Translations under genes and position numbers: made by a program
Shown: one piece after another, positions 22,527 to 35,056 of the stretch
Layout of the letters: each line of letters opens with the position of its first letter
Numbering within the stretch: the first letter of the stretch is position 1
Notes under the pieces: model-generated
Database searches by the model: none
Told to the model about the DNA's origin: nothing
Seen by the model: the letters and a program-made list of their open reading frames with translations, nothing else
Assembly: GCF_937616625.2 (NCBI RefSeq)
Contig: NC_065577.1
Coordinates: forward strand, 3,699,001 to 3,763,000
From: Mercurialis annua
Lineage: Eukaryota > Streptophyta > Magnoliopsida > Malpighiales > Euphorbiaceae
Reading direction: 5' to 3'
DNA: 64,000 nucleotides

Positions 22527-23449
22527 TGTTGGTAAAAATACGCAAGCGTACGTATGCCAACTTGTAATACAGACTGTGAAGTCCGGATATCGTACCCACA
22601 GAGAAAGCTTCTAAAGACAACCAGTTAAGGAACTCGATTCGAATAGCCGAAAAGATAGTTTTTGTTTGTTTTGTAATTAAAAGACAGAAATTAACAATTG
22701 TAATTTAAAGTAACTAAAGCTGTAATTCAAACAGTGTTTTAACAATAATGGGAAAGGCAGGGATTATTAATCTTCGTTATGCTGTTTACTTGATTTGGGT
22801 TATGGATTGTATTGTTCTGATGATGTTCGAACTAATCTAGAGCACCTAAAATTCTCTCTCGAGCAATTACAGGCAAAAGCATTAAACTCACTAATACTAG
22901 ACTAATTATTCACTCTCGCACAGTAATTAACCTATGTATAAATCAATTTAATGGTTGTTAAGCAAATTCAATGAACCCGCACTCGTTAATTCACTCTCGC
23001 ACAATTAACTCCTGCGTTCTTAATTATATTGTTCTATTCCAATTTTACTCTCTCGAGCTAAAACTAAAACAAACGGCATAGACTAAGTGATCAGTTTAGG
23101 CTAAGCATTAAGCACAATAATTAAAACCCATCAAGAACAAAAACCCATAAACTCAATTCAATTAAACAGACATAATTTAGATTAATAATCCCCAATGAAG
23201 GGTTTAGCTAGACATAATAATAAAAAGACTTAAAGAAATAATTAAAGAAGTCATTCTGTAATAACAATCAATAATGAATATAGAATTAAGATCAATCGTA
23301 CCTTGCTCGAATGTAAACTAATAATAATCGGCGAACCAATAATGAAATTATTCCAAGAACAAAGCGATAAAAACTATAATCTATGAAACTAGGGTTTATG
23401 TCTAGAAAACGGTAAATTCGTCGAACCCCCTACAAGATGTGTTGTTGAC

Positions 23450-23458
23450 TATTTATAC
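23450..23458 (-). promoter_or_regulatory. Athila LTR TATA box
   Basis: TATAAATAG on the minus strand (the equivalent in the 5' LTR is near 34419-34427) lies downstream of the ACGT-box array. It is the most convincing TATA box in the LTR. Confidence 0.6.
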
Positions 23459-23590
23459 CCATGTGTGATTAGGGTCTAATCCTAATTTGTAGCTCTTTGA
23501 AGTGTCTAATATGCCCCTGGACTTCAATCTTTAAAACACAGCTCGCAGTGGCAAACTTGTAATAAATTCAGATTGCTGGAATCTGGGCTT

Positions 23591-23857
23591 CGCGACGTGC
23601 GTTTCATAATGCACGACGTGCACAATTTTCCTAGGACTCACGTCGTGCGTTTCATCGTACGTTGATCGTGCAAATAATCTGTCAATTTTTCTTTTCCTTC
23701 TTCACTGTTGCACGACGTGCAACTCCTCTTTCGCGACGTGCGCCATGGATTTTCGCGACGTGCACCTCATCGTGCTCAGCTCGTGCATTTCTTCTGGTCA
23801 TCTCTTCTTTTCATCCTTCTTGATGCACGTCGTGAGAATCCATATGCACGTCGTGAG
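23591..23857 (-). promoter_or_regulatory. array of GCACGACGTGC-type ACGT-core boxes in the Athila U3
   Basis: About eight copies of CGACGTGC or its complement GCACGTCG occur within 270 bp, several as the near-palindrome GCACGACGTGC. In element orientation the array begins about 225 bp after the LTR start and ends about 130 bp upstream of the TATA box, the enhancer position. ACGT cores (GACGTG/CACGTC) are the known binding core of plant bZIP factors. Binding here is inferred. The identical array in the 5' LTR is at about 34560-34826. Confidence 0.65.
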
Positions 23858-24082
23858 TCTTCCATTTCACCTCCAAACTGCTTTCAAACATGCTCTGAGA
23901 TTACCCAAGGGCTTCCTATGTCCAAAATGGTTTATTCAATCCTGAAATACACCGTTTTATGCACAAGTACCTGAAATACTCAAACATACCATTAAGTACC
24001 AAAACAAGATCAAATTTCGCACTAAAAGCGTATAAACCAATATTAACGACCCTCCGAAATAGGAGTAATTCTACTCCTATCA

Positions 24083-25868
24083 AACATCCTCACACTAACA
24101 TTTTGATTGTCCTCAAGCAAATAAAGACTAATGTCCCATGCCAATCTCACACTACCAAGTTAGATAATGAAAATTAAAGCACTTTCACCCCCCCCCTAAA
24201 TAATGAATCGATCAAATCTAAACCTTTGAGCTAAACAACAATGAAAGAATAACACTAAATAACAATGCCTAATGCCAAATCATGAATCAATAACACCGAG
24301 ACTACACAGTTACACTTATTAAAACATGATTTCGAAATCACATTGATCCTAAAGGCAATTCAATCAATTCAAAACCAACAACGAAATTTGAGCAAATGAG
24401 CAAAATCACAGGTCTGTATAATGAAATCACCAAGTAACTCCTCACAAGGTCGTCTCTCGCACACAAGTGTATAAGGTATAACAATTAAGCTCTCACATCC
24501 ATACATGCAATCTAGCCATAAGCTTGCCTATAGTCCACAATTCCACTACTAAGTTAAGTCAAGCAATCTGAATCCAAATGGACTTTTTCGGGTTGTAATG
24601 GGGTCTAGGTTAGGGTGTGAAAAAGGTAAATAACATGGTGAAAATTGACTCGACAAACCAACAAACATGAACTAGAAACTAAACAAATAAACACTTTCAG
24701 CTCTTTCTCTATTTCAATCTCTTTTACTTTACTTTTCATGCCTTGAGCTCTTGTTTTCAGATTTACATCTTTTTTACGCTCAGCTTCTCTATTTTTATTT
24801 CTTTTTCTTTTTCTTTTCAAGCTTTCTTTTATTTTTCTCTCTTTTCCTGAATTTCAAAAGGCAACATTAATCATAACAAACAAGAGATAATCAATCTAAT
24901 ATCGTGAGCTGAGGATGTTAGACATCCTCACACTAGTCTCCTGTACATCCATCAATTTGTCAAGTCAAAATAAGGTGGAAAAGAGGAAGATAAGAAAGGG
25001 TAAAGTGTGTCACATGTGTGTAAAATAACAAAAATACGGCTAAGGCTCAAATGGGTTAAACTAAGGGAATGGGTAGGCTATTTAAAGTGGTCTAAAGAAT
25101 GGGTTATCCTAATCGCCATTTATCACTTTCAAATTATTCAACCTACAATGCAATTTTACTGTGGACGCCAGGCAAGTTCTAGAAAATTAGCATGTATCGA
25201 CTCACACCACAATAAAATGAGACATAAAAAGTATGCTCGATAAGGCTCAAAAATCTCACAAAGTTGGGTAAACACAAGGTGATTTATCATACAAACATGT
25301 TTAATTGCTCAAAATTTCAGAATTTACATTAATGTTCCTGTCAAGATTTCCATGCCAGAATTCACAATATTCAGAAGAAAGAACATGTTTTTCAGAGTGC
25401 AACTTTTCACCTCAGTCTTATTAATTCATGCTGGCTAACTAAGCAAATGTTATTTAACTGTCATTCTCACAATGTTGTTCACACACAAAGACAATAATTA
25501 ACCAACTCATTAAATAGGGGGAATGTAAACACTAAAATTTCACACTTCTGACATTGGCAAGAAATAAGTCATGGACATAAAAAATGAGGACAACCCAATT
25601 TAAATGAAGTGCGAACATGTCAAACACATAACAACTAAAAACATCTGCAAAGAAGTTCGCTACATCAAATCCTACAAATCAAAAACACACAAAAGCGATC
25701 AAGACATAACATAAATCTAATCCTAAGGAAGTTTTCTGTCCTCCACCCTCACACTAGTTCATGCATTGTCCCCAATGCAATGAAGTATCACAATCAAAAT
25801 AAAAGAAAACTGAAAAACAAATAAAACTAAAAATAAAACATAAATGAGGGTGAAAAGGAAAAAGAACT
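24083..25868 (-). other. Athila 3' non-coding region with PPT
   Basis: 1.8 kb between the second ORF and the 3' LTR. The bases next to the LTR read GTGTGAGGATGTT on the minus strand, a weak PPT in the usual Athila position. Variants of CATCCTCACACTA recur near 24917 and CCTCACACTAGTTC near 25746. A nine-C run at 24188-24196 gives a G tract on the element strand about 110 bp from the LTR. No ORF is supported. Confidence 0.55.
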
Positions 25869-27287
25869 CTATTGATCGGCCGGTGGTGGTGGTGGCGGAG
25901 AAGGATAATCTCCCGTGCCTGTGCCTCTCAGATAGCCCCTCATCATCTGCTCGTGATACTGCTGAGAACTCCACATTTGCTGCTGCATAGCCCACATCTG
26001 ATCCAACTGTCGCTGCATGGCCAGTGAGTCTGTCCTCTGCCCTGCCATCTGCCTCTCCATATCCCGCATCTGCTGACCCAACTGAGTCCAACCGTAATCA
26101 GCAGCTGGCTGATCAAACCCCGGTGGCAGCTCTGTACTAGGAATCTCGTGGTGTTCCTCCTGAGCCTCAGATGCTTCGCCCTGCTGATCCACGGAGTTCT
26201 CTCCGTGCTCAACCTGTGCATCCTGGTGACCTGATCCATATTTCTTCACCCATGCAGATCTCCTCTGAAAGGGAATGATAACATCATCATTGTCGACAAC
26301 ATTGCACTTCCTGAGGTAGTCTAAATCCATATACTTGACCGGAACTTGCTCTAATTCCTTCAGCTCATCGTCTGTGTAGACATGTAGAATTTCTGCAATG
26401 GCAGACACAATCAGACCCATCCCCAGTGGACTAGACGCCTTCTTCTGTTCTTGCATGCCCAGAAGTAAATCCAAAATTCTGTAGGACATGTTAACTTTCA
26501 AATCTCTGTCTTCAGGGTGTAGCAAGGAGCAGAGGTAAATCAGATCTTTCACCCCCACTTTGTTAGCCTCTTCAATTCCACAGATGTTATATTTGTACCA
26601 TTTAAACGCCAACAGAACTGACACATCCTTGATCAGACTGGCCTTGGAATCTTTCACAAATTTATGCTCGCCAGACAACTGCCGCCACATTTTGTGCTTG
26701 TCAATATGCGGGGGTAGTATCCGGATTCCTCCACTGTGCATCTGAAAACTAGTTCGCACCCAAGCCATATCTATCTTGTATTCAACTTCTCTCAGTCTGA
26801 ACGTATACTCTGGCTCAACAGAAGACCCTCTAGCTAGCGTCGTGAAGAACTCACGAGTCAAATCAACAAAAACAATATGGCTGCTACTACTCAAGTCAGA
26901 ACAACCCCACCGTAGCATATGATCATCAAACTCCTCCATAATGCCCAAAGTTTCCATAGTTTGCTCCTCTACACGTCGACAACCTAATACTTTCCGCTTC
27001 ACAATCACCTTAAATCGCTTCCCCTCCGCAGTAGTATAGATAGGAAAAGGAGCATCGTACCTATCTGAAATGTCTCTCCGAGGTTGAGCGCGTGGAGGGC
27101 GCCTAGCAGCGGCAGCGGCGGTGGTGGCGGCATTGGTGTGAGCAGCGGCTGCACTAGTGTGAGCAGCGGCAGTGCTTGAACGTCCTCTCCGGAGCGGTGG
27201 AGATTCGGGAGCTGCCTCTACGGACGCATCTTCAGGAAAATCAGTGACAGCCTCCCCAAAACTTGGATTTTTCGACCTAAAAGTCAT
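25869..27287 (-). CDS. Athila second ORF (env position, ATHILA ORF family)
   Basis: A 472-codon ORF lies between pol and the 3' LTR in the same direction as pol. The first about 90 residues are low complexity (Ala/Thr-rich, then Arg/Pro-rich). A folded-looking central region (about 95-350) contains YDAPFPIY, METLGIMEEF and an AWVRTSFQMHSGG segment, resembling the Arabidopsis retrotransposon ORF-1 family (PF03078) as I recall it. The end is Gln/Met-rich with a short proline run. I see no signal peptide or clear transmembrane helix, so calling it an envelope is not justified. A separate array of ACGT-core boxes lies 230-310 nt upstream of its ATG. The frame is intact. Confidence 0.75.
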   Translation of the reverse strand: MTFRSKNPSFGEAVTDFPEDASVEAAPESPPLRRGRSSTAAAHTSAAAAHTNAATTAAAAARRPPRAQPRRDISDRYDAPFPIYTTAEGKRFKVIVKRKVLGCRRVEEQTMETLGIMEEFDDHMLRWGCSDLSSSSHIVFVDLTREFFTTLARGSSVEPEYTFRLREVEYKIDMAWVRTSFQMHSGGIRILPPHIDKHKMWRQLSGEHKFVKDSKASLIKDVSVLLAFKWYKYNICGIEEANKVGVKDLIYLCSLLHPEDRDLKVNMSYRILDLLLGMQEQKKASSPLGMGLIVSAIAEILHVYTDDELKELEQVPVKYMDLDYLRKCNVVDNDDVIIPFQRRSAWVKKYGSGHQDAQVEHGENSVDQQGEASEAQEEHHEIPSTELPPGFDQPAADYGWTQLGQQMRDMERQMAGQRTDSLAMQRQLDQMWAMQQQMWSSQQYHEQMMRGYLRGTGTGDYPSPPPPPPADQ

Positions 27288-27905
27288 CTTGTGGAATTTG
27301 GGAACGGAAACTGGTGAAAAGAAGAGATGGGGAAGTGAGTTGGGATTAGGAAGTAGTGATTGATGTTAAGTTTTTGTGAGATGGAGAGTGAATTTGGGTA
27401 GGGTGATTTATGGGTGATTTTCGGATTGAGGGAGGAGTGACTGGGTAGGGATTTGATTTTTGAACAAATGAGTGAAAAGAGGGAAGCTGAAGATTTTAAT
27501 TCGAATTTCCCGTCTGCACGTCGCGAAACCAGATTTTCACGACGTGCGTTCTTCATCGCACGACGTGCATCAGGTCCTGCACGTCGTGCGCCTGTCTGCA
27601 CCTGCAATGTAATTTCTAGGCTTGCGTTTTGTACCTGCACAGGAAAACCAACCAAATACCGGGGTCATACTGAACTAAACAACCGAAAAGTGACAACTAA
27701 ACCACTATAAAAACTAAAAAAAAAAAAAAAAAAAAAAAAATTTCAAATAAAACAGACAAATCATAATAAAAAAAATTCAAATTAATAGCTTAAACTTAAC
27801 TGATGCAGAAGATAAAATAAAACTTTAGTAAAACATAAATGCTTTGGAATTTAATCCAAAGATCGCTTGTTTTAGGTCGCTAGCGTTGACCGTATAGTAC
27901 CTGAT
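27288..27905 (-). promoter_or_regulatory. pol-ORF2 intergenic region with a second ACGT-box array
   Basis: Four copies of the motif seen in the LTR recur here: 27516-27525, about 27539-27548, 27558-27568 and 27579-27589. Reading toward ORF2 they are followed by CATAAATC (about 27408-27415) and a pyrimidine-rich leader with CTCTCC and CATCTC runs. A 25-base A run lies at 27716-27740 (T run on the element strand). The layout copies that of the LTR promoter, so an internal promoter for ORF2 is plausible but unproven. Confidence 0.45.
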
Positions 27906-30900
27906 TTAGTTTGGAGCATCGAGAGTATAGCACTCTCTTCCTTCGTCTGTCAAAGGACCTAAATACGGCTTGCACCGCTGTCCATTGACTTTGAAAGTTT
28001 CCCCACTCGCATTTTCGAGCTCAATTGCGCCATGCTCAGCTACATGTCGCACCTTGAAAGGTCCGCTCCATCTCGATTTAAGCTTGCCAGGGAATAGACG
28101 CAAGCGAGAGTTGTACAGTAGCACATGACTGCCTTCTGTAAACTGCTTAGGCACTATATGAGCATCGTGCCATTTCTTGGTCTTTTCCTTGTACAACTTG
28201 GCATTCTCATATGCCGACAAGCGAAACTCATCAAGTTCATTCAGTTGCAGGAGGCGCTTCTGCTTCGAGAGTCGATGGTCAAAATTTAACTCTTTGATGG
28301 CCCAATATGCGCGATGCTCTAACTCCAAAGGTAAGTGACAAGCTTTCCCATAGACCAGTCTGTAAGGTGACATACCAGTTGGCGTTTTGAATGCTGTCCG
28401 ATATGCCCACAACGCATCATCCAGTTTCTGAGACCAGTCTTTGCGCGAGCTATTCACTGTCTTTTCAAGAATGCGCTTCAACTCTCTATTGGACACTTCA
28501 ACCTGTCCACTAGTCTGAGGGTGATATGGAGTCGCCACTCTGTGATACACATGGTATTTCCTCATCAGGGCGGAAAATTGCTGATTACAAAAGTGTGACC
28601 CTCCATCGCTGATGATCGCCCGTGGCACACCAAATCTATTGATCAACTTCTTCAGGAACTTCAGGACTACTTTTCCATCATTAGTGGGCAAAGCAGCTGC
28701 TTCCACCCATTTCGACACATAGTCGACGCACACCAAGATGTATAAATTCCCACACGACACAGGGAATGGTCCCATGAAGTCTATACCCCAGACATCAAAA
28801 ATCTCAACCTCCTGAATAGAAGAAAGAGGCATTTCGTCCCGCCTTGATATATTGCCAGTGCGCTGGCATCTGTCACAGTGCTGCACAAAATCTCTCACAT
28901 CCCTGTGCAGTGTAGGCCAGTAGAAACCACTCTCTAGGACTCGTGCTGCTGTCCTACCCGAAGCATAGTGACCCCCATAATCTGAAGAATGGCACTGAGT
29001 CATAATGGCCAACATTTCTTCCTCTGCAACACATCTCCGGATCATCTCATCTGCACACACTCGAAATAGGTATGGCTCATCCCACAGATAGCGCTTAACA
29101 TCAGAGAGGAACTTCTTACGCTGGTGACTGCTCATGTCAGGAGGCATAATGTCAGCTGATAGATAGTTGGCGAAGTCTGCATACCATGGATTCATCGTCT
29201 CCTTAATGAGCATGAGAGCCTCATCAGGAAACCTTTCGTTGATGACTTCGCCTTCTATCACTGGCTCGGGAACCTCTAACCGCGACAAGTGGTCTGCTAC
29301 CACATTCTCCGTGCCCTTCTTGTCTCTGATCTCCAGATCAAACTCTTGCAGGAGCAAGACCCACCGAATCAACCTAGGCTTTGCATCTTGCTTGGCAAAA
29401 AGGTATCGCAGCGCAGCATGATCAGTATAAATGATAACCTTTGAGCCAAGTAGATACTGCCTAAATTTATCCAGTGAAAACACTACCGCTAGCATTTCCT
29501 TCTCCGTGGTAGTGTAGTTCAGCTGAGCTCCTGTTAAAGTGCGACTCGCATAATAGATGACATGCAGCTTCTTGTCCTTCCTCTGCCCCAGAATGCTTCC
29601 CAGCGCCTGATCGCTCGCATCGCACATGATCTCAAAGGGCAGATCCCAATCCGGACTAGAGATGACTGGGGCAGTGACCAGTGCTTCCTTTAACCTGAGA
29701 AAAGAAGCTAAACAGGCATCAGTAAACAAAAAGGGCGCGTCCTTGACAAGTAAGGTAGTCAAAGGACGCGCTATGGAAGAAAAATCCTTGATGAACCTGC
29801 GATAAAAACCTGCGTGCCCGAGGAAGGCACGGACTCCCTTCACTGTGATTGGAGGTGGAAGCTTCTCAATCACCTCTGTCTTTGCCCTGTCAACCTCGAT
29901 ACCCTCTCTGGATATCTTGTGCCCCAAAACAATGCCCTCCTCAACCATGAAGTGGCATTTTTCCCAGTTCAGCACTAGATTTGTCTCCTCGCATCTCTGC
30001 AGGACCCGGTCTAAATTACGAAGACAACACTCGAAGGAGTCTCCAAAGACTGAAAAATCGTCCATGAATACTTCCATGATGTCTTCGATCATATCATTAA
30101 AGATCGAAGTCATGCACCTCTGAAACGTAGCAGGCGCATTGCAAAGACCGAACGGCATGCGGCGGTAGGCGAAAGTGCCATATGGACAAGTAAAGGTAGT
30201 CTTCTCTTGGTCCTCTGGGAAGATAATGATCTGATTGTACCCAGAGTAACCATCCAAAAAACAGTAAAATGCATGTCCTGCCACTCGCTCTAGCATTTGA
30301 TCAATAAAGGGAAGCGGGAAGTGATCCTTCCTAGTTTCGGCATTCAGCTTCCTGTAGTCAATGCACACTCGCCACCCAGTAACCGTGCGAGTAGAAATCT
30401 GTTCCCCTTTCTCATTCTCTACAACTGTCATCCCGCCTTTCTTCGGCACACACTGAATTGGGCTCACCCATGAACTATCAGAAATGGGATAGATGATGCC
30501 CGCATCAAGTAGCTTCACAATCTCCTTGTGAACCACCTCTTTCATGTTAGGGTTCAGCCGTCTCTGTCTCTGCGCAGATGCCTTAGACTCATCCTCCAAA
30601 TGAATCCGATGCATCACTACTGAAGGGCTGATCCCCCTGATATCTGAAATCTGCCACCCAATAGCCAAGATACGTCCCTTGACTACCTCAATGACTCTCT
30701 GCTCTTGCTTCTTGGTGAGCTTGTTGCTGACGATAATGGGCAAAGTGCCATCCGCTCCCAAGAAGGCATATCGTAAGTGTGCAGGCAAAGTCTTGAGCTC
30801 CACTTTTGGTGGCTTCTCAGAGGAGGGAGGAGTGATGTGCTTGTTTTTCAACAGTGGTTCGAGGACTGGTTCCTCTAAGTACTCCTCCCTTTCATTCGGC

Positions 30901-33356
30901 ATAGACTGCAGGATGGCATTGGTTTCTGCCAGCTGTTCTTCCACTAACTCATCCACCATGTCTACCCGCATGCATTCACCTCCAGAATTGGGATGGCGTG
31001 TGATCTTTCTCATGTCGAACTCAACTCTCTCATCCCCAATTCTCAGAGTCAGCTTTCCATCATGAACATCGATAAGAGCTCTGCCAGTGTTCATGAATGG
31101 TCGCCCCAATATCATCGGGCACTCCTTGTCCGCTGCGTAGTCAAGGACAACAAAATCCACAGGGAATATGAATTTGTTGACCTTCACTAGGACATCCTCC
31201 ACAATCCCATGTGGCTTTTTCAGAGAGTGATCCGCTAGCTGCAACATCATCGGCGTAGCCTGTACCTGTTGATCACCAAACATACTACGAAAAAGGGATA
31301 AGGGCATCAAATTAATACTAGCACCTAAATCGCAAAGGCAATTAACAGACTGCATGTTACCGATAGTACAAGGGATAGTGAAACTTCCTGGATCCTTAAG
31401 CTTGGTCGGTAGACTGCTCAATATGATTGAGCTGCAGTTTTCTGTCATCGGTACTGGTCCCTCTGCATCCCAACTCCGCTTGTTGGTGATGATCTCCTTG
31501 AGAAACTTTGCATAGTGCGGCATCTCTCTCAATGCGTCTGCCAGACTGATGTTAATCTGTAGCTTCTTGAAAGTTTCAAGAAATTTGTGAAACTTCCAAG
31601 TGTCCTGCGGCTTCTTCACTCTGTGTGGGAATGGCACCTTTGGCACAAAAGGAGGTGGTGGAGGTGGTTTAGCAACTACCTTTTCAGGCTCGCCACCCTC
31701 ACACTGTTCCTTTTCCGCCTCAACTGTAGCACGTCCTGCATATGGATCATCCAGTGCTTTCCCACTTCTCAACTCAATAGCCTTGAGATGCTCTCTGGGG
31801 TTTTCCTCAGTAGTGGATGGTAAACCCCCCTGACTTCTGCTTTGCAGTGCTTTAGCCATCTGCTGATTCTGCACCTCAAGGTTATGAATTGTAGCAGCAT
31901 GATTTTTGAATGTTTGCTGCGTCTCGGCATCCTTCTTCATCATCATCTCCATCAATTTATCAAACTTGCTGTGGAGAGACTCGCCTTGCTCTCTTTGTTG
32001 GAAGCCAGGAGGATGCTGCGGTCGGTTATTCTGATGTTGGAAATTCCCTTGATTCTGAAAGTTCCCTTGATTCTGGTAGTTGCCCTGATTGTGTTGTGGC
32101 CTCTGTCCGCCCTGAAAGCTCGGACCTGCCTGATTGTTGGCATTAACCCCATTGTCCTTCCATGAGAAATTCGGGTGATTCCTCCATCCTGGGTTGTAAG
32201 TTGAAGCGTATGGATCATTGCCCTGTCTTTGCCCTCCCACAAAATTAACTTGTTCATTGTTAGGCTGACCCCATACAGAACATTCATTCGACATATGACC
32301 CTGCTCCCCACATACCTCGCAGTTACTCTGAATGGCAGCTACACTGTTAATATTAACTCCTGCAGCCTGCCGTGTAAGAAAATCCACTTGATTTTGCAAT
32401 GCTGCAGTCTTCGATTTTAAAGCCTCCATTGCAGACTCAGCAGTAACTGACATAACTCCTCTCTGCGCAGGTGCCTTCGCCCTTTCAGATGGCCAAAAAC
32501 AGCCATTTACTGCCATCTCATCTAACAGATCGAATGCTTCATCCGCCGTTTTTCTCATCAGAGACCCTCCTGCGCCTGCGTCAATCGTGCTTCTCCCCAA
32601 TTCAGTTGCTCCATTGTAAAAGGTTTGGATCAGATTCTCCCGAGTGATGTTATGATGCGGAACTTGCCTCTGCATCTCCTTATAGCGCTCCCACGCTTCA
32701 TGAACTGATTCCCCATCAAGTTGCTGATAGAGCATAATATCCCTGGTCAGCTTTGCAGTCTTTGCCATGGAGAAATACTTGTGCAAGAACGCTTTCGCCA
32801 GATCGGACCAAGTATTAATGCCTGCGCTAGGTAGAGCGTGAAGCCATTGTTTTGCCTTATCCCTCAGAGAAAATGGGAACAGGCGAAGCCATACCTCGTC
32901 GTCAGTCATGTTGTTCATCTTGAATGTGCTACATACTTCCAAGAAGTTTGCAAGATGTGCGTTAGGATCTTCCCTAGGCAGCCCATAGAACTGGCAGTTA
33001 TCCTTCAACAGTTGAATGACACTCGTCTTGATCTCATAATGGGTAGTCGGCACAGGATGTGCAAAATAGCCATGGGTGTTGTTTCCCACATTTGGCTGAA
33101 ATATTTCCATCAGTGTTTTCACTCGAGGCCCTTCATTGTTCTGTCCTTGAGCATTCTGCGGATTCTGCTGATTTTGATTCTGCGGGATCACTCGATTATC
33201 ACCCGCATTGTTGAATCCAGGAGGAGCATCGTTTTCGTTCTCCATGTTGAGATTCCTTTGAGTTGAGTGTGTTGCTTTTCTGACACTTCGCTCAAAGGTA
33301 GTGAGGTCTTGTTGAAACGGTTCTAACGGTAGTCCTTTGCGTCGTGTATTATGCAT
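27906..33356 (-). CDS. Athila gag-pol polyprotein, intact
   Basis: A single 1816-codon frame. Gag core with [13 protein letters not shown] spans roughly residues 130-260. The zinc knuckle [14 protein letters not shown] lies near 344. Protease has [12 protein letters not shown] near 674; the D-L-G variant is usual for Athila. RT has FMDDFSVFG near 1095. RNase H has DASDQALGS near 1250. The integrase HHCC region spans about 1452-1500, with catalytic residues in [17 protein letters not shown] and GQVEVSNRE. The C-terminal end is MAP-like and basic. All catalytic landmarks are present, with no stop or frameshift. The ATG lies about 100 bp after the PBS. Gag and pol are in one frame, so gag excess would need processing or another mechanism. 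Confidence 0.93.
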   Translation of the reverse strand: MHNTRRKGLPLEPFQQDLTTFERSVRKATHSTQRNLNMENENDAPPGFNNAGDNRVIPQNQNQQNPQNAQGQNNEGPRVKTLMEIFQPNVGNNTHGYFAHPVPTTHYEIKTSVIQLLKDNCQFYGLPREDPNAHLANFLEVCSTFKMNNMTDDEVWLRLFPFSLRDKAKQWLHALPSAGINTWSDLAKAFLHKYFSMAKTAKLTRDIMLYQQLDGESVHEAWERYKEMQRQVPHHNITRENLIQTFYNGATELGRSTIDAGAGGSLMRKTADEAFDLLDEMAVNGCFWPSERAKAPAQRGVMSVTAESAMEALKSKTAALQNQVDFLTRQAAGVNINSVAAIQSNCEVCGEQGHMSNECSVWGQPNNEQVNFVGGQRQGNDPYASTYNPGWRNHPNFSWKDNGVNANNQAGPSFQGGQRPQHNQGNYQNQGNFQNQGNFQHQNNRPQHPPGFQQREQGESLHSKFDKLMEMMMKKDAETQQTFKNHAATIHNLEVQNQQMAKALQSRSQGGLPSTTEENPREHLKAIELRSGKALDDPYAGRATVEAEKEQCEGGEPEKVVAKPPPPPPFVPKVPFPHRVKKPQDTWKFHKFLETFKKLQINISLADALREMPHYAKFLKEIITNKRSWDAEGPVPMTENCSSIILSSLPTKLKDPGSFTIPCTIGNMQSVNCLCDLGASINLMPLSLFRSMFGDQQVQATPMMLQLADHSLKKPHGIVEDVLVKVNKFIFPVDFVVLDYAADKECPMILGRPFMNTGRALIDVHDGKLTLRIGDERVEFDMRKITRHPNSGGECMRVDMVDELVEEQLAETNAILQSMPNEREEYLEEPVLEPLLKNKHITPPSSEKPPKVELKTLPAHLRYAFLGADGTLPIIVSNKLTKKQEQRVIEVVKGRILAIGWQISDIRGISPSVVMHRIHLEDESKASAQRQRRLNPNMKEVVHKEIVKLLDAGIIYPISDSSWVSPIQCVPKKGGMTVVENEKGEQISTRTVTGWRVCIDYRKLNAETRKDHFPLPFIDQMLERVAGHAFYCFLDGYSGYNQIIIFPEDQEKTTFTCPYGTFAYRRMPFGLCNAPATFQRCMTSIFNDMIEDIMEVFMDDFSVFGDSFECCLRNLDRVLQRCEETNLVLNWEKCHFMVEEGIVLGHKISREGIEVDRAKTEVIEKLPPPITVKGVRAFLGHAGFYRRFIKDFSSIARPLTTLLVKDAPFLFTDACLASFLRLKEALVTAPVISSPDWDLPFEIMCDASDQALGSILGQRKDKKLHVIYYASRTLTGAQLNYTTTEKEMLAVVFSLDKFRQYLLGSKVIIYTDHAALRYLFAKQDAKPRLIRWVLLLQEFDLEIRDKKGTENVVADHLSRLEVPEPVIEGEVINERFPDEALMLIKETMNPWYADFANYLSADIMPPDMSSHQRKKFLSDVKRYLWDEPYLFRVCADEMIRRCVAEEEMLAIMTQCHSSDYGGHYASGRTAARVLESGFYWPTLHRDVRDFVQHCDRCQRTGNISRRDEMPLSSIQEVEIFDVWGIDFMGPFPVSCGNLYILVCVDYVSKWVEAAALPTNDGKVVLKFLKKLINRFGVPRAIISDGGSHFCNQQFSALMRKYHVYHRVATPYHPQTSGQVEVSNRELKRILEKTVNSSRKDWSQKLDDALWAYRTAFKTPTGMSPYRLVYGKACHLPLELEHRAYWAIKELNFDHRLSKQKRLLQLNELDEFRLSAYENAKLYKEKTKKWHDAHIVPKQFTEGSHVLLYNSRLRLFPGKLKSRWSGPFKVRHVAEHGAIELENASGETFKVNGQRCKPYLGPLTDEGRECYTLDAPN

Positions 33357-33476
33357 ACACTAAGAGAAGGGTACCTGAAACAACAAAATCAACAAACCCC
33401 ACGCGTAAAACAAGAAAAATAAAGACTAAAACAAGTCAAGCAATCCCAACTTAGTTGTTAAAGATAAACTTTCCCC

Positions 33477-33492
33477 GGCAACGGCGCCAAAA
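33477..33492 (-). other. Athila primer-binding site
   Basis: On the minus strand TGGCGCCGTTGCCGGG lies within a few bases of the 5' LTR end. It complements a tRNA-Asp 3' end, as in other Athila elements. Confidence 0.85.
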
Positions 33493-33495
33493 ACT

Positions 33496-35051
33496 TGTTG
33501 GTAAAAATACGCAAGCGTACGTATGCCAACTTGTAATACAGACTGTGAAGTCCGGATATCGTACCCACAGAGAAAGCTTCTAAAGACAACCAGTTAAGGA
33601 ACTCGATTCGAATAGCCGAAAAGATAGTTTTTGTTTGTTTTGTAATTAAAAGACAGAAATTAACAATTGTAATTTAAAGTAACTAAAGCTGTAATTCAAA
33701 CAGTGTTTTAACAATAATGGGAAAGGCAGGGATTATTAATCTTCGTTATGCTGTTTACTTGATTTGGGTTATGGATTGTATTGTTCTGATGATGTTCGAA
33801 CTAATCTAGAGCACCTAAAATTCTCTCTCGAGCAATTACAGGCAAAAGCATTAAACTCACTAATACTAGACTAATTATTCACTCTCGCACAGTAATTAAC
33901 CTATGTATAAATCAATTTAATGGTTGTTAAGCAAATTCAATGAACCCGCACTCGTTAATTCACTCTCGCACAATTAACTCCTGCGTTCTTAATTATATTG
34001 TTCTATTCCAATTTTACTCTCTCGAGCTAAAACTAAAACAAACGGCATAGACTAAGTGATCAGTTTAGGCTAAGCATTAAGCACAATAATTAAAACCCAT
34101 CAAGAACAAAAACCCATAAACTCAATTCAATTAAACAGACATAATTTAGATTAATAATCCCCAATGAAGGGTTTAGCTAGACATAATAATAAAAAGACTT
34201 AAAGAAATAATTAAAGAAGTCATTCTGTAATAACAATCAATAATGAATATAGAATTAAGATCAATCGTACCTTGCTCGAATGTAAACTAATAATAATCGG
34301 CGAACCAATAATGAAATTATTCCAAGAACAAAGCGATAAAAACTATAATCTATGAAACTAGGGTTTATGTCTAGAAAACGGTAAATTCGTCGAACCCCCT
34401 ACAAGATGTGTTGTTGACTATTTATACCCATGTGTGATTAGGGTCTAATCCTAATTTGTAGCTCTTTGAAGTGTCTAATATGCCCCTGGACTTCAATCTT
34501 TAAAACACAGCTCGCAGTGGCAAACTTGTAATAAATTCAGATTGCTGGAATCTGGGCTTCGCGACGTGCGTTTCATAATGCACGACGTGCACAATTTTCC
34601 TAGGACTCACGTCGTGCGTTTCATCGTACGTTGATCGTGCAAATAATCTGTCAATTTTTCTTTTCCTTCTTCACTGTTGCACGACGTGCAACTCCTCTTT
34701 CGCGACGTGCGCCATGGATTTTCGCGACGTGCACCTCATCGTGCTCAGCTCGTGCATTTCTTCTGGTCATCTCTTCTTTTCATCCTTCTTGATGCACGTC
34801 GTGAGAATCCATATGCACGTCGTGAGTCTTCCATTTCACCTCCAAACTGCTTTCAAACATGCTCTGAGATTACCCAAGGGCTTCCTATGTCCAAAATGGT
34901 TTATTCAATCCTGAAATACACCGTTTTATGCACAAGTACCTGAAATACTCAAACATACCATTAAGTACCAAAACAAGATCAAATTTCGCACTAAAAGCGT
35001 ATAAACCAATATTAACGACCCTCCGAAATAGGAGTAATTCTACTCCTATCA
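33496..35051 (-). repeat. Athila 5' LTR (promoter LTR)
   Basis: Identical in length and, as far as I can read, in sequence to 22527-24082. It drives the minus-strand element. The ACGT-box array is at about 34560-34826. Confidence 0.92.
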
Positions 35052-35056
35052 AATGG

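Larger units (their letters stand above)
22527..24082 (-). repeat. Athila 3' LTR
   Basis: Downstream LTR of the minus-strand element, 1556 bp. It includes the ACGT-core array (23591-23857) and the TATA box (23450-23458). The short ORFs it contains also occur in the other LTR and are not called. Confidence 0.92.
22527..35051 (-). mobile_element. complete, very young Athila-type Gypsy retrotransposon
   Basis: The 12,525-bp element has two 1556-bp LTRs (22527-24082, 33496-35051) in which I found no difference on side-by-side reading. They start TGATAGGAG and end ACCAACA on the minus strand, and the element is flanked by AATGG (22522-22526, 35052-35056). The PBS TGGCGCCGTTGCCGGGG is the Athila hallmark. 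One uninterrupted gag-pol ORF and a second downstream ORF in the env position follow. Matching LTRs, clean duplication and open frames point to very recent insertion, and the copy may be capable of movement. Confidence 0.93.

Noticed and set aside
23708..23974. 88-codon ORF across the ACGT-box array (also at 34677-34943)
   Set aside because: It lies wholly inside the Athila LTR and is duplicated with it. Its sequence only reflects the repeated boxes.
24605..24820. 71-codon Lys/Arg-rich ORF in the Athila 3' region
   Set aside because: Composition is explained by a T/C-rich low-complexity stretch on the other strand. No homology or start context.
25869..27287. Calling the Athila second ORF a retroviral envelope
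   Set aside because: No signal peptide, transmembrane helix or glycoprotein-like cysteine pattern is visible. Position alone is not enough.
29167..33266. Several plus-strand ORFs of 60-142 codons opposite Athila gag-pol
   Set aside because: Complement-frame shadows of a strongly supported polyprotein.
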